Origin: Candidatus Amarolinea dominans
GTDB lineage: Bacteria; Chloroflexota; Anaerolineae; SSC4; Amarolineaceae
DNA length: 64,000 bases
Assembly: GCA_016719785.1 (NCBI GenBank)
Contig: JADJYJ010000001.1
Location: forward strand, 372,001-436,000
Direction: 5' to 3'
Shown: positions 33,828-44,848 of the stretch, in pieces
How the letters are laid out: every line of letters starts with the position of its first letter
Position numbering within the stretch: position 1 is the first letter of the stretch
Position numbers and translations under genes: made by a program
The notes under the pieces: generated by a model
What the model was told of the DNA's origin: nothing
What the model saw: the letters and a program-made list of their open reading frames with translations, nothing else
Databases searched by the model: none

Positions 33828-35030
33828 CTACCGCAGCACCGCGCTGCAATCGTAGGGCGCGGCATCGAGCGGCCCAAAACTCACGCAGGGAATGCACAGA
33901 CCGCTGCCGGTGAGGGCAACGGCGGTCAACGGCTGTCGGACGCGCACAGCAAACAGGCGCTTGACAGCCGGGTTATCGGTGTCAATTTCGCTACCGCGAG
34001 CCACCTGTGCGCCATCGGCGCCATAACCGGCCATTTGCACCGGGTTGTCCTGCGGCGCGCCGGTGGCGGCGACCGAGTTGAAGGATACGATGGACACCTG
34101 ACGCATCTGACACTTCAGGCTGCTGAACTCCATGCGCAGGGTGGCGCCGTAGAGCGCGGGCAGCGGGAAATTGCCGCCGCAGTAGGCGCCCGCGTACTGT
34201 CCTTCGCCCAGGGTGAAGACCACGTATCCCTCGCCCGTAGGCGCCGGCATACGGAACTTGCTCCAGTCGTCGGTCTGTGCGTCCTGAAAATTGAGCACGA
34301 AATTGCAGTCTGGCGCCGCACTGCCCGTTGCGCCCGGCATCCCATCCGGAAAAACGGCCTCCTGCACATCTTGCACCGTGCTCCCGGCGCTGGCGCTCCG
34401 GTACCAGGCCAGCAACCGCGCCCACCGCTCCTCGCCCAGCGTCACCGGTTCGTTGGCCGGGCCGCTGGGATCGGTCCAGGAGGCCTGCCCCGCGCCGACG
34501 CTCCACTCGACCTGCGGCTCGTTCCAGGAATGCACGCGCACGCTGTCCTTGAACCCAAACACCCAATCGCGACCGCTGCCGGCTTCACTCACCACCAGGA
34601 ACTCGGTGCCGGTGGAGACCACCTCCAACAGATTGGTCTGCACACTGACGCGGGACGTGGCCGCGGCTTGATCCACGCGGCCAAACAGCGCGCCGAAGCT
34701 CAACAGTACCGTTACCACCGGATCGCTATCGCGTACCGGCACGCTCTTGAGCGCCAGGTCGCCATCGCGAAACACCTCCAGGGTGATCGCGTCGCCAAAA
34801 CGCAGCAGCGCCCGCCCGCTGGCGCTGACATCCAACTGATCGCCCGTGCGCAGATCGGTCGTTGCGCTCGTCGCCAGAGGCTGAAAAGCGCGATTACCGC
34901 CGGTGCGCACGGTTACCGCGTCCAGCTCCGCCTCCGCCTTGACCGTCTCCGACCGGCGGCCGCCGCAGCCGGCCAACAGCAGGCCGATGCAAAGCATCAT
35001 CGTGCCAACGCGTAACATGCGAGACGCCAT
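33828..35030 (-). CDS. FecR-domain lipoprotein
   Basis: 400 aa. The signal sequence with lipobox LLLAGCGG (Cys about 22) predicts an outer-surface lipid anchor. Residues 35-160 form a FecR-like domain (LRTGDQLDVSASGRALLRFGD, GALFGRVDQ, VVSTGTEFLV). The C-terminal 150 residues are a cysteine-containing beta-rich domain (NFVLNFQDAQTDDWSKF, CQMRQVSIVSFNS). FecR domains transmit envelope signals, classically to sigma/anti-sigma pairs, which are absent here. It starts 13 bp after the SIR2-STAND gene and is surely cotranscribed with it. Confidence 0.8.
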   Translation of the reverse strand: MASRMLRVGTMMLCIGLLLAGCGGRRSETVKAEAELDAVTVRTGGNRAFQPLATSATTDLRTGDQLDVSASGRALLRFGDAITLEVFRDGDLALKSVPVRDSDPVVTVLLSFGALFGRVDQAAATSRVSVQTNLLEVVSTGTEFLVVSEAGSGRDWVFGFKDSVRVHSWNEPQVEWSVGAGQASWTDPSGPANEPVTLGEERWARLLAWYRSASAGSTVQDVQEAVFPDGMPGATGSAAPDCNFVLNFQDAQTDDWSKFRMPAPTGEGYVVFTLGEGQYAGAYCGGNFPLPALYGATLRMEFSSLKCQMRQVSIVSFNSVAATGAPQDNPVQMAGYGADGAQVARGSEIDTDNPAVKRLFAVRVRQPLTAVALTGSGLCIPCVSFGPLDAAPYDCSAVLR

Positions 35031-35043
35031 GATTCCCTCCCCT

Positions 35044-37998
35044 TCAATCTTTAGAAAAAGCGCCGAGCGCCCACGCCAGGCTGGCGCCGATCACAGCGCC
35101 GGTCAAACCGGCCTCCAGATCGAGAAAATCCAGGGCCAGGCCAAAGCGATTCGCCAGGATCATCCCCGCCGCGCCGGCCGCCAGGGCCGTGATGATCCGC
35201 AGGCGAAAATTGCCCGACGCCAGGCCCACCCCCAACAGGAGCGCCAGGCCCAGGCTGCTGACCAGCCACAGGGGCGGCGCCTGCGCGGCGATCAGGCCGA
35301 CCGCGCCCAGGATCAGGCTGAAGGCCAGGCTGCCGCCCACGGCCCCGCCCAGCGCCGCGCCGGCCCACGGCCTTTCCTGCCAGATGACCTGGCCCAACGC
35401 CCGCGCCGCGCTGACCAGAGCGCCCCCGCCCGCGCCCAGCAGCCCCATGACGACGGCCACCACGAAAATTGCCGCCGGCGCCATCGTCTCGGTCAGCGTC
35501 TGGCGCCGGTCGTAATAGAGCAGGGCCAGCAGGCCAAAACCGAGGCCAAAGCCCAGCGCGCCGCCGACGACGCCGGCGATCGTTTGCCGGCGAACGAAGG
35601 CCGCCGCGCGCTGATAGCGCCGCCGGCTGGTCAGCCAGAACGCGGCGCGCTGATCGGCCGCGGGCAGGCCGGCCAGCGCGCGGGGGTTGACATCCCGCGC
35701 CGCGCCCAGGGCCAGGAGGGCGGCCGGGCGCTGCGCCGGGTCGGCCAGGGCCGCGGCCAGGGATGGCTCGCGCGCGTCGCCGGCCAGGCGGCCAAAGGCC
35801 TCCGCGGCCGCGGTGCGCACCGCCGGCTCCGCGTCGGTCAGCGCTGCCTGCACCAGCGCGGGGAGAATGGCGGGCGTCATGGCATCCGGCGCGCTGACGC
35901 CCAGGCGCGCGGCGGCTTGCATGCGGCCCTCCGCCTCGCGGTGCGTCAGCAGGTCGAGCAGCACCTGCGTGCGCAGGCCGGCGTCGGGCGTCAGCGCCAG
36001 CCAGGCATCCACCTGGCGGTTGTAGCGCACCGCGCAGCGCAGCAAGAAGGCGGCGGCTTCCGGCGTCAGGCGCAGGCGGCCGCGCTGCGCGTCGAGCAGA
36101 TCGAAATCGCCCTGCGAGGCGAACGAGCGCCGCGCCTGCCAATCGGCCAGCAGCCGCGCCAGCAGTTCCTGCGCCTGTTTGAGCGCCACCTCTTGGGCGT
36201 CCAGCCAGCCGGCAATGCGCGCAGCCAGGTAATCATGCGCCAGCTCGAAGCGATCATCGTCCAGGCGGCGCAGCAGGCGCTGACCGAGCAGGCGATTCAG
36301 CAGGGCCGCGGCAATGGGGACCGGCAGACCGCTGGCCGCGGCGACTTCGTCCACGCTCAGCACCGCCTTCGTCTGGTTGGATGTCACCAGGCTGGCGAGC
36401 ACCGCCTGCACCTGCGGTCGTTCCTCATCGCTGTACGCGGCCAGCGCGTCGCTGAGATACGCGGCCAGAATGCCCGCGGCGCCGCTCACCTGCTGGTAGT
36501 CGGCCAGGGTGATGGCCGCGCCGGGCCGGCCAAACTGGCGGTAGAGGCGGTCGCACACCAGTTGCAATTGCGGCGGCGCCACGCCGTCCTGCCACAGATC
36601 GCGCAGCAGGCGCTCTACCAGCGCCGGCTCGAAGGTCACGCCAAAACGAGCGGCCGGGCCGCTGATGGCCTCGCCCGCGCCTTCCCACGACAGGCGGTCC
36701 AGCCAGTAGCGGCGGTCGAACAGGCCGGGCAGTTGCCTTTCCAGGCCGGCCAACTGCGGCAAGAAATCGCTGCGCAGGGCCAGCACCACCCGCCAATCGC
36801 GGCCGCGGTCGGCCAGGGCGGCCATCAACGCCTGCGCAAAGGCCGGGCGCCGGGCCTCGCCCCACAGCAGCACCATTTCCTCGGCCTGGTCCAGGATCAA
36901 CACCGCCGCAGGGGGCAGATCGGGCAGGGCGCCGGCGCTTGCCTCCAGGTCTCGCACCCGCAGCAGGCGGACGTGAAAGCCGGCGCGGACCAGCCGCGGG
37001 GTTACGCCGGCGGCCAGCAGGGAAGTTTTGCCGCTGCCCGATTCGCCGTAGAGCACGACCAGGGGATTGGCCAGGATCTTGTTTGCCAGCCGCGCGCTGT
37101 CCTCCTCGCGGCCAAAGAAGATGGCCGCGTCGCCGGCCGCGAACGCGTCCAGGCCCTTGTAGGGCGAAGCGGGCAGGGGCGCGTCCGGCGCAGGTTCGAC
37201 CGCGGCCGCGACCGCCATCGCCGCTGGCGAGGTCAGCGCCTGGATGTCGGCCAGCAACCGCTGCAAGAACTGCGCCGCGTTTTCGGACAGCAGCATCACC
37301 CCTTTTTGCGCCCAGTACTGCTGATCGGCCGGCGTGAGCGGCTGTTCGATGACCGCGTAGGCCTGGCGCCGGTGCTGGCGCACGCTGCGCGTCACCTGGG
37401 CAAAGAGGCGTCTGAAGGCCGGGGAACTGAGATCATAGCCCAGGAAGATCAGCGTTTTGGTGGCGAAGAAGGCGCGCATCAGGTCGGACAGGGTGGGCAG
37501 CCGGGCCAGGAATTCATCGAAGTCGTCTTCGGTGATGACCAGGGAGTCAGGCTGGCTGAGATCGCCCTGCATTTTGATGACGACCACTTTGCTCTCATCG
37601 AAGTAGGGCACGTCCGCGTCGCGCACGATGAGGACATAGGATTTACCGGCCATGCGCAGCGCCTCTTCGAGCAGGGCGTCATAGGCGGTGGTGATGATCT
37701 TGGAAGAAGGGAGCACGGCTTGGGCCAACAGTTCGTGCAGCGCGGAAGGTTGCAGGGCCAGGCTGTGCAGCGCATCGCGCAGGGCCTGCACCAGGGGTTG
37801 GCGCCCGCGCAGGGCTTCGAAGTCACGCGCCACCGCGGCCAGCGAACGATCCGGCCGGTCGTAGCCGATCTGCTGGGCCAGCAACTCGGTGATTTGCGTC
37901 AGCGGCAGGGGCGCGGCGTCCCCGCGCAGACTGTCGCCCACGAAGAGCAGTGCGTTGTCGGCCGCCAGCTCGGCGGCCAGGTCACGTGTCAGGGTCAT
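35044..37998 (-). CDS. SIR2-like, STAND NTPase, HEAT-like and multi-transmembrane protein
   Basis: 984 aa. Residues 1-250 are a SIR2_2-type Rossmann domain (NALLFVGDSLRG, ITTAYDALLEEAL, IKMQGDLSQPDSLVITEDDF, LIFLGYDLSSPAFRRLF). Residues 279-560 are an nSTAND1-type NTPase (PYKGLDAF, FFGREED, Walker A GESGSGKTS at 318-326, Walker B VLILDQAEE). A winged-helix/helical region follows, then a HEAT-like Ala-rich segment, then about seven hydrophobic helices to the C-terminus. SIR2-STAND proteins are known antiphage NADases. Here the expected catalytic Asn is Ala105 and the expected His is Gln144, so NAD cleavage is doubtful. ATG 37998 or an upstream GTG; no strong ribosome-binding site. Confidence 0.85.
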   Translation of the reverse strand: MTLTRDLAAELAADNALLFVGDSLRGDAAPLPLTQITELLAQQIGYDRPDRSLAAVARDFEALRGRQPLVQALRDALHSLALQPSALHELLAQAVLPSSKIITTAYDALLEEALRMAGKSYVLIVRDADVPYFDESKVVVIKMQGDLSQPDSLVITEDDFDEFLARLPTLSDLMRAFFATKTLIFLGYDLSSPAFRRLFAQVTRSVRQHRRQAYAVIEQPLTPADQQYWAQKGVMLLSENAAQFLQRLLADIQALTSPAAMAVAAAVEPAPDAPLPASPYKGLDAFAAGDAAIFFGREEDSARLANKILANPLVVLYGESGSGKTSLLAAGVTPRLVRAGFHVRLLRVRDLEASAGALPDLPPAAVLILDQAEEMVLLWGEARRPAFAQALMAALADRGRDWRVVLALRSDFLPQLAGLERQLPGLFDRRYWLDRLSWEGAGEAISGPAARFGVTFEPALVERLLRDLWQDGVAPPQLQLVCDRLYRQFGRPGAAITLADYQQVSGAAGILAAYLSDALAAYSDEERPQVQAVLASLVTSNQTKAVLSVDEVAAASGLPVPIAAALLNRLLGQRLLRRLDDDRFELAHDYLAARIAGWLDAQEVALKQAQELLARLLADWQARRSFASQGDFDLLDAQRGRLRLTPEAAAFLLRCAVRYNRQVDAWLALTPDAGLRTQVLLDLLTHREAEGRMQAAARLGVSAPDAMTPAILPALVQAALTDAEPAVRTAAAEAFGRLAGDAREPSLAAALADPAQRPAALLALGAARDVNPRALAGLPAADQRAAFWLTSRRRYQRAAAFVRRQTIAGVVGGALGFGLGFGLLALLYYDRRQTLTETMAPAAIFVVAVVMGLLGAGGGALVSAARALGQVIWQERPWAGAALGGAVGGSLAFSLILGAVGLIAAQAPPLWLVSSLGLALLLGVGLASGNFRLRIITALAAGAAGMILANRFGLALDFLDLEAGLTGAVIGASLAWALGAFSKD

Positions 37999-38092
37999 TG
38001 GCTGTGCTCGCACCAGTGTAAGGCAGAGGGGATTTACCGGCCGGGAACATTCGTCGAACTGATTGTACCACCAAACAACGGGTCACGAAAAG

Positions 38093-38121
38093 TTGCACGC
38101 ATACCCAATTTGCGTTATGCT
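38093..38121 (+). promoter_or_regulatory. Promoter of the DUF2442 gene (duplicated, copy 1)
   Basis: TTGCAC (38093-38098), 17-nt spacer, TATGCT (38116-38121). About 46 bp around it match 38459-38504. Confidence 0.6.
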
Positions 38122-38154
38122 TGTGCGAATCGCTGGCTTGTAATTGAGGGAAAA

Positions 38155-38451
38155 ATGTTCCATCAGTTATATCAGGTTGTAGATTTCGACATCTTGCATG
38201 ACTACGTCATTTGGATCAGATTCAACGATGACGCGGAGCAGGTTATTGATTTCGAGCCGATGCTTCACGGAGAAATCTGGGGTCCTTTGCGCGACAAGGA
38301 CATGTTCAACCAGGCGATGATTGACCCAATTGCACGCACACTGTGCTGGCCGACTGGCGCCGATTTTGATCCCGAGACTCTGCGACACTGGCCGATCTAT
38401 CAGGATGAATTGGTAGTGCGAGCACGGCAATGGGACGCTGTTTTGGCTTAG
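38155..38451 (+). CDS. DUF2442-like small protein
   Basis: 98 aa. The pattern (VVDFDILHDYVIWIRFNDDAEQVIDFEPMLHGEIWGPLRDKDMFNQAMID, then ARTLCWPTGADFDPETL) matches DUF2442, a family often encoded beside DUF4160-type genes in toxin-antitoxin-like pairs. No partner of that kind is adjacent; the next gene is a DUF433 protein under a related promoter. The start follows GAGGGAAAA. Confidence 0.82.
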   Translation: MFHQLYQVVDFDILHDYVIWIRFNDDAEQVIDFEPMLHGEIWGPLRDKDMFNQAMIDPIARTLCWPTGADFDPETLRHWPIYQDELVVRARQWDAVLA

Positions 38452-38473
38452 GCAGATAACAGATCACGAACAA

Positions 38474-38501
38474 TTGCACATATATCCTATTTGCGTATGC
38501 T
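38474..38501 (+). promoter_or_regulatory. Promoter of the DUF433 gene (duplicated, copy 2)
   Basis: TTGCAC (38474-38479), 16-nt spacer, TATGCT (38496-38501). The surrounding block resembles copy 1. Confidence 0.6.
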
Positions 38502-38527
38502 TGTGTTTCGTTAGTATTGGAGGAGCG

Positions 38528-38860
38528 ATGACAACTGCGATTCTGACCAGACCAGCACCAACTCGATATGAGCATGTTTCACTGGATGACCAACGGGTGC
38601 CGTGGATTGCCGGAACCACCATGAAGGTCATCGAGCTTGTCCTGGATTATCAGACGCATGGCTGGAGTCCTGAGGAACTGCGTTTTCAGCATCCCTACTT
38701 GACGCTTGGTCAAATCCATTCGGCTCTGGCCTACTATTGGGATCATCAGGAACAACTCGATGACGACATTCAGCGACGCCTGCGAAAAGTCGAACGGCTG
38801 CGGCGTCAGGCGCGAGTCTCATCATTGCAGGCTCGCTTGAGAAGTGAGCAAATCCAGTGA
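38528..38860 (+). CDS. DUF433 antitoxin-like protein, without adjacent partner
   Basis: 110 aa. DUF433 core: VPWIAGTTMKVIELVLDYQTHGWSPEELRFQHPYLTLGQIHSALAYYWDHQEQLD, an HTH-like fold normally paired with a DUF5615 PIN-like toxin. Here the next gene is aconitase, so it appears orphaned; a complete DUF433-DUF5615 pair sits at 52585-53365. GGAGGAG precedes the ATG. Confidence 0.82.
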   Translation: MTTAILTRPAPTRYEHVSLDDQRVPWIAGTTMKVIELVLDYQTHGWSPEELRFQHPYLTLGQIHSALAYYWDHQEQLDDDIQRRLRKVERLRRQARVSSLQARLRSEQIQ

Positions 38861-38932
38861 CGCTTGCACTGTTTCTTCCGCTTTAGCGCGAACATCCCTG
38901 AACATTGTGATAAGAAGAGGTTTGAGTACACG

Positions 38933-41650
<2,718 letters not shown>

Positions 41651-41710
41651 CGCCAGGATCCGAAGGCATGGCTCATGTCAATTGGAATTCCTGCATCTAT
41701 GGGGTTACGT

Positions 41711-42082
41711 TCATGTCGCTAAATCGGGCGGTAGATCGCGGGGTTGCAGCAGCAGGTTGATGCCGGCAATGATCTCGCGCACGCGCGTGGGTGACAAAGC
41801 GCCGATGACCTCATCCAATTGGTCGCGATCCACGGTGAAGACCTGCGAGATATTGACCACACTGCGCTTGGACAGATTGCCTTCGTTCGCATCCAACAGC
41901 ACATTGCCGGGCGCGTTGGCCCGCTTCAGGTTCGACGTCAGTGCGCAAACCACGACGGTCCGAATCTGGCTGCGATTGAACAGATTATTCTGCACGACCA
42001 CGTGCGGATGCCGATAGCCCGGCTCGGATCCTGAGGGTTCACCCAGTTCAACCCAGTAGATGTCGCCCTGGCTGATTACCAT
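41711..42082 (-). CDS. MazF/PemK-type mRNA interferase
   Basis: Toxin of a type II toxin-antitoxin pair that cleaves mRNA. The 123 residues have the family pattern: QGDIYWVELGEPSGSEPGYRHPHVVVQNN, TVVVCALTSNLKRANAPGNVLL, the LSKRSVVNISQVFTVDRDQL region and GALSPTRVREIIAGI. The start overlaps the end of the antitoxin gene by 7 bp. Confidence 0.92.
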   Translation of the reverse strand: MVISQGDIYWVELGEPSGSEPGYRHPHVVVQNNLFNRSQIRTVVVCALTSNLKRANAPGNVLLDANEGNLSKRSVVNISQVFTVDRDQLDEVIGALSPTRVREIIAGINLLLQPRDLPPDLAT

Positions 42083-42330
42083 TCGCCCTCCACGGTGCGG
42101 CGGTGAGTGCGCCGCGCAGCCTGACGCAGTGTATCTTCGGCCGGGTTCGGTTCATCGGCATACGCCGCATTGATCTTGGCGAGCAGTTCCCTGTTCTGCT
42201 GGCGATGGATGTAATCTTCCAACGCAAGGACGAACAGGCGGCTGCGCGAAATATGCAGTTGCCGCGCCAGGATATCTGCTTGATCGAAGAGCGCCTTGGG
42301 TAATGAAATGGTCGTCTTGACGTTTTGCAT
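42076..42330 (-). CDS. Ribbon-helix-helix antitoxin of the MazF partner
   Basis: 84 aa with an RHH DNA-binding N-terminus (VKTTISLPKALFDQADILARQLHISRSRLFVLALEDYI) and a charged C-terminal tail expected to neutralise the toxin. It precedes the mazF-like gene and overlaps it. AAAGG lies upstream of the ATG. Probably represses its own promoter. Confidence 0.88.
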   Translation of the reverse strand: MQNVKTTISLPKALFDQADILARQLHISRSRLFVLALEDYIHRQQNRELLAKINAAYADEPNPAEDTLRQAARRTHRRTVEGEW

Positions 42331-42368
42331 GATTGGTTATACCTTTCTTTCTAAATCCGCGGCCAATG

Positions 42369-42397
42369 TTGATTGACCGGCGGCGTCATGGTACAAT
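42369..42397 (+). promoter_or_regulatory. Promoter of the AAA ATPase gene
   Basis: TTGATT (42369-42374), 17-nt spacer and TACAAT (42392-42397), about 55 bp before the ATG at 42453. Confidence 0.5.
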
Positions 42398-42452
42398 TCT
42401 ATCGTTGGAGTGTATCCGATCTGTGCGCCACAGAATGTGAAGGAAAACGCCG

Positions 42453-44039
42453 ATGCGATTTTTCAATACCGAAGGCCCGGTCAACTGCCAGTATCATTAT
42501 TGCCTGCCGCCGTTGGACCGCATCGGCCTCGACGAATTGCTGACGCTGATCGAGCGCCAGAAGTACTTTCTGCTCCATGCGCCGCGGCAAACCGGCAAGA
42601 CCACCTATCTGTTGGCTTTGACCGAGTACCTGAACCAGGGCGGCCGCTACCAGGCGGTCTACGCCAATCTGGAGGATGTTCAGGCCGCGCGTGAAGATGT
42701 CGAAGCCGGGATGAAAGCCGCGGTGCAGTTGATTGCCCGTCGTGCAGCTCAATATTTTCCGGATAGCGAGGCCGAGCAACTGGCGCAGGCGGTCTTGCGC
42801 CAGCAATCGGGTTATGTGGCACTGGGCGCGTTCCTGACCGCCTGGTGCAAGCGCTCGCCCAAGCCGGTCGTTCTGTTGCTCGATGAGGTGGACTCCTTGA
42901 TCGGCGATACCCTCATCTCACTCCTGCGCCAATTGCGCAGTGGCTATGACACGCGTCCGGCGCTCTTTCCCCAGAGCGTCATGTTGTGCGGAGTGCGGGA
43001 CATCCAGGACTATCGCATTCACTCAAGCATCGAGAAAGCGATCATCACCGGCGGCAGCGCGTTCAACATCAAGGCCAAATCGCTGCGCCTGGGAGATTTC
43101 AACCAGGAAGAAATCTTCCTTCTGCTCGGCCAGCATGAGCAGGAAACCGGTCAACCCTTCACACCAGAAGCCCTTGCACTGATCTGGCAATTCACCAACG
43201 GCCAGCCCTGGCTGGTCAACGCGCTCGCCTACGAAGCCTGCTTCGAGATGAAGGTCGGTCGCATTCGAACGCAGCCGATCACCGCTGAGTTGATCCAGGA
43301 AGCGAAAGAGCGCCTCATCTTGCGCCGGGTCACGCACCTTCATCAGCTCTCGGACAAACTCAAGGAACCACGCGTGCGGCGTGTGATCGAGCCGATGCTG
43401 CGCGGGGATGAGTTGACGCCTGACATCAGCGAGGACGATGTCCAGTACACCCTGGACCTGGGGCTGGTGCGGCGCGGGCCGAACGGACTCGAGGTGGCTA
43501 ATCGGATCTACGCGGAAGTCATTCCGCGTGAACTGACCGTCGTACAACAGATCAAGCTGGAGACGATCGAGCGACCGGCCTGGTACATCGAGGCGGATGG
43601 TCAACTGAACATGCCGAAGCTCCTGGCAGCCTTCCAACAGTTCTTCCGAGAAAACTCAGAGTTCTGGCTGGAGCGGTATGAGTACCGCGAGGCGGGGCCG
43701 CATTTGCTGTTGCAGGCGTTCTTGCAGCGCATCGTCAACGGCGGCGGTCGCGTGGATCGTGAATACGGCCTGGGGCGCCGGCGCACCGATTTGCTCGTCA
43801 TCTGGCCGCATGCGGGCGGCGTTCAGCGCGTGGTGATCGAGATCAAACTGCTGCGCAAAGCGCCTGACGCCATTCTGCGCGAAAGCCTGGCGCAGACGGC
43901 AGATTATGCGGACAAAGTCGGCGCCACCGACGCCCACCTTCTCCTGTTCGACATTCGCCCCAACCGGCCATGGGACGAGAGAATCTTTCACCGCCAAGAG
44001 TCACACCAGGGCCGCACGATCACCGTTTGGGGGATGTGA
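42453..44039 (+). CDS. AAA-ATPase-like protein with C-terminal PD-(D/E)xK-like domain
   Basis: 528 aa, related to the group with an AAA-like N-terminal domain and a nuclease-like C-terminus. Seen: Walker A APRQTGKTT, Walker B VVLLLDEVDSLI, LRSGYDTRPALFPQSVMLCGVRDIQDYRI and FNIKAKSLRLGDFNQEEI; at the C-terminus a RRRTDLLVIWP...RVVIEIKLLR core with the Asp and Glu-x-Lys of a PD-(D/E)xK fold. AAGGA precedes the start. These proteins are abundant in some anaerobes and Chloroflexota; their role is unknown. Lies between a MazEF-like pair and the phosphate operon. Confidence 0.82.
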   Translation: MRFFNTEGPVNCQYHYCLPPLDRIGLDELLTLIERQKYFLLHAPRQTGKTTYLLALTEYLNQGGRYQAVYANLEDVQAAREDVEAGMKAAVQLIARRAAQYFPDSEAEQLAQAVLRQQSGYVALGAFLTAWCKRSPKPVVLLLDEVDSLIGDTLISLLRQLRSGYDTRPALFPQSVMLCGVRDIQDYRIHSSIEKAIITGGSAFNIKAKSLRLGDFNQEEIFLLLGQHEQETGQPFTPEALALIWQFTNGQPWLVNALAYEACFEMKVGRIRTQPITAELIQEAKERLILRRVTHLHQLSDKLKEPRVRRVIEPMLRGDELTPDISEDDVQYTLDLGLVRRGPNGLEVANRIYAEVIPRELTVVQQIKLETIERPAWYIEADGQLNMPKLLAAFQQFFRENSEFWLERYEYREAGPHLLLQAFLQRIVNGGGRVDREYGLGRRRTDLLVIWPHAGGVQRVVIEIKLLRKAPDAILRESLAQTADYADKVGATDAHLLLFDIRPNRPWDERIFHRQESHQGRTITVWGM

Positions 44040-44068
44040 GGGGGCGCATGGGCCAGGGTGAGGCGACT

Positions 44069-44839
44069 TCACCCATAGCGCCCGGTCACGTAATCCTCGG
44101 TGCGCTGATCTTGCGGTCGTGAGAAGATGACCGGCGTGGCGTCAATCTCGATGATGGTGCCGGATTTGCGATCTTCGGTCAGCATCATCATCGCGGTCAG
44201 ATCCGACACGCGGGCCGCCTGCTGCATGTTGTGGGTCACGATCACGATGGCGTAGTCCTGCGCCAGCTCCCGCATCAGGTCTTCGACCTTCAACGTCGCA
44301 ATCGGATCCAGCGCAGAGCACGGTTCATCCATCAGGATCACTTCGGGCTTGACCGCAATCCCGCGCGCGATGCACAGCCGCTGCTGTTGGCCGAGCGAAA
44401 GCCCCAACGCATCCCCGCGCAGGTTATCCTTGACCTCATCCCACAGATGGGCGCTGCGCAGACTGGCCTCGACGATGTCCGCCAGCTCGCCTCCCCGCGC
44501 CATGCCCAGCACGGTGGGTCCAAACGCCACGTTGGCAAAGATGGACTGCGGGAAAGGGTTGGGCCGCTGAAAGATCATGCCGACCCGGCGCCGCAGCGCA
44601 ACCACGTCCGCGCCCGGCGCGTAGATGTCCACATCATCCAGCAGCACCTTGCCCACCACCCGCGTGCCCGCAATGGTATCGTTCATGCGGTTGAGGCAGC
44701 GCAGAAACGTGGATTTGCCGCAGCCCGACGGCCCAATCAGCGCCGTGATCTTCCGATCGGGTACGTTGATGGCCACATCGGTCAGGGCGCGCTTGGCCCC
44801 GTAATAGAAGCCCAGTTGGTCAACGGTGATTTTGTTCAT
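44069..44839 (-). CDS. pstB: Phosphate ABC transporter ATPase, second paralogue (degenerate signature)
   Basis: 256 aa. Walker A GPSGCGKST, normal Q-loop GMIFQRPNPFPQ, Walker B VILMDEPCSALDP and H-loop VTHNMQQ are intact, but the signature motif reads LSLGQQQRLCIARG instead of LSGGQ. Its partner (44849-45643) has the complementary lesion, suggesting a heterodimer. Last gene of the pstS-pstC-pstA-pstB-pstB operon; the gap to the previous gene is 9 bp. Confidence 0.95.
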   Translation of the reverse strand: MNKITVDQLGFYYGAKRALTDVAINVPDRKITALIGPSGCGKSTFLRCLNRMNDTIAGTRVVGKVLLDDVDIYAPGADVVALRRRVGMIFQRPNPFPQSIFANVAFGPTVLGMARGGELADIVEASLRSAHLWDEVKDNLRGDALGLSLGQQQRLCIARGIAVKPEVILMDEPCSALDPIATLKVEDLMRELAQDYAIVIVTHNMQQAARVSDLTAMMMLTEDRKSGTIIEIDATPVIFSRPQDQRTEDYVTGRYG

Positions 44840-44848
44840 CAGGATCGC

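Noticed and set aside
34903..38451. A 1182-codon open frame opposite the SIR2-STAND gene
   Set aside because: It is antisense to a protein with clear domains and has biased Arg/Gln/Gly-rich composition typical of GC-rich shadow frames. Only its last 98 codons (38155-38451) form a real gene.
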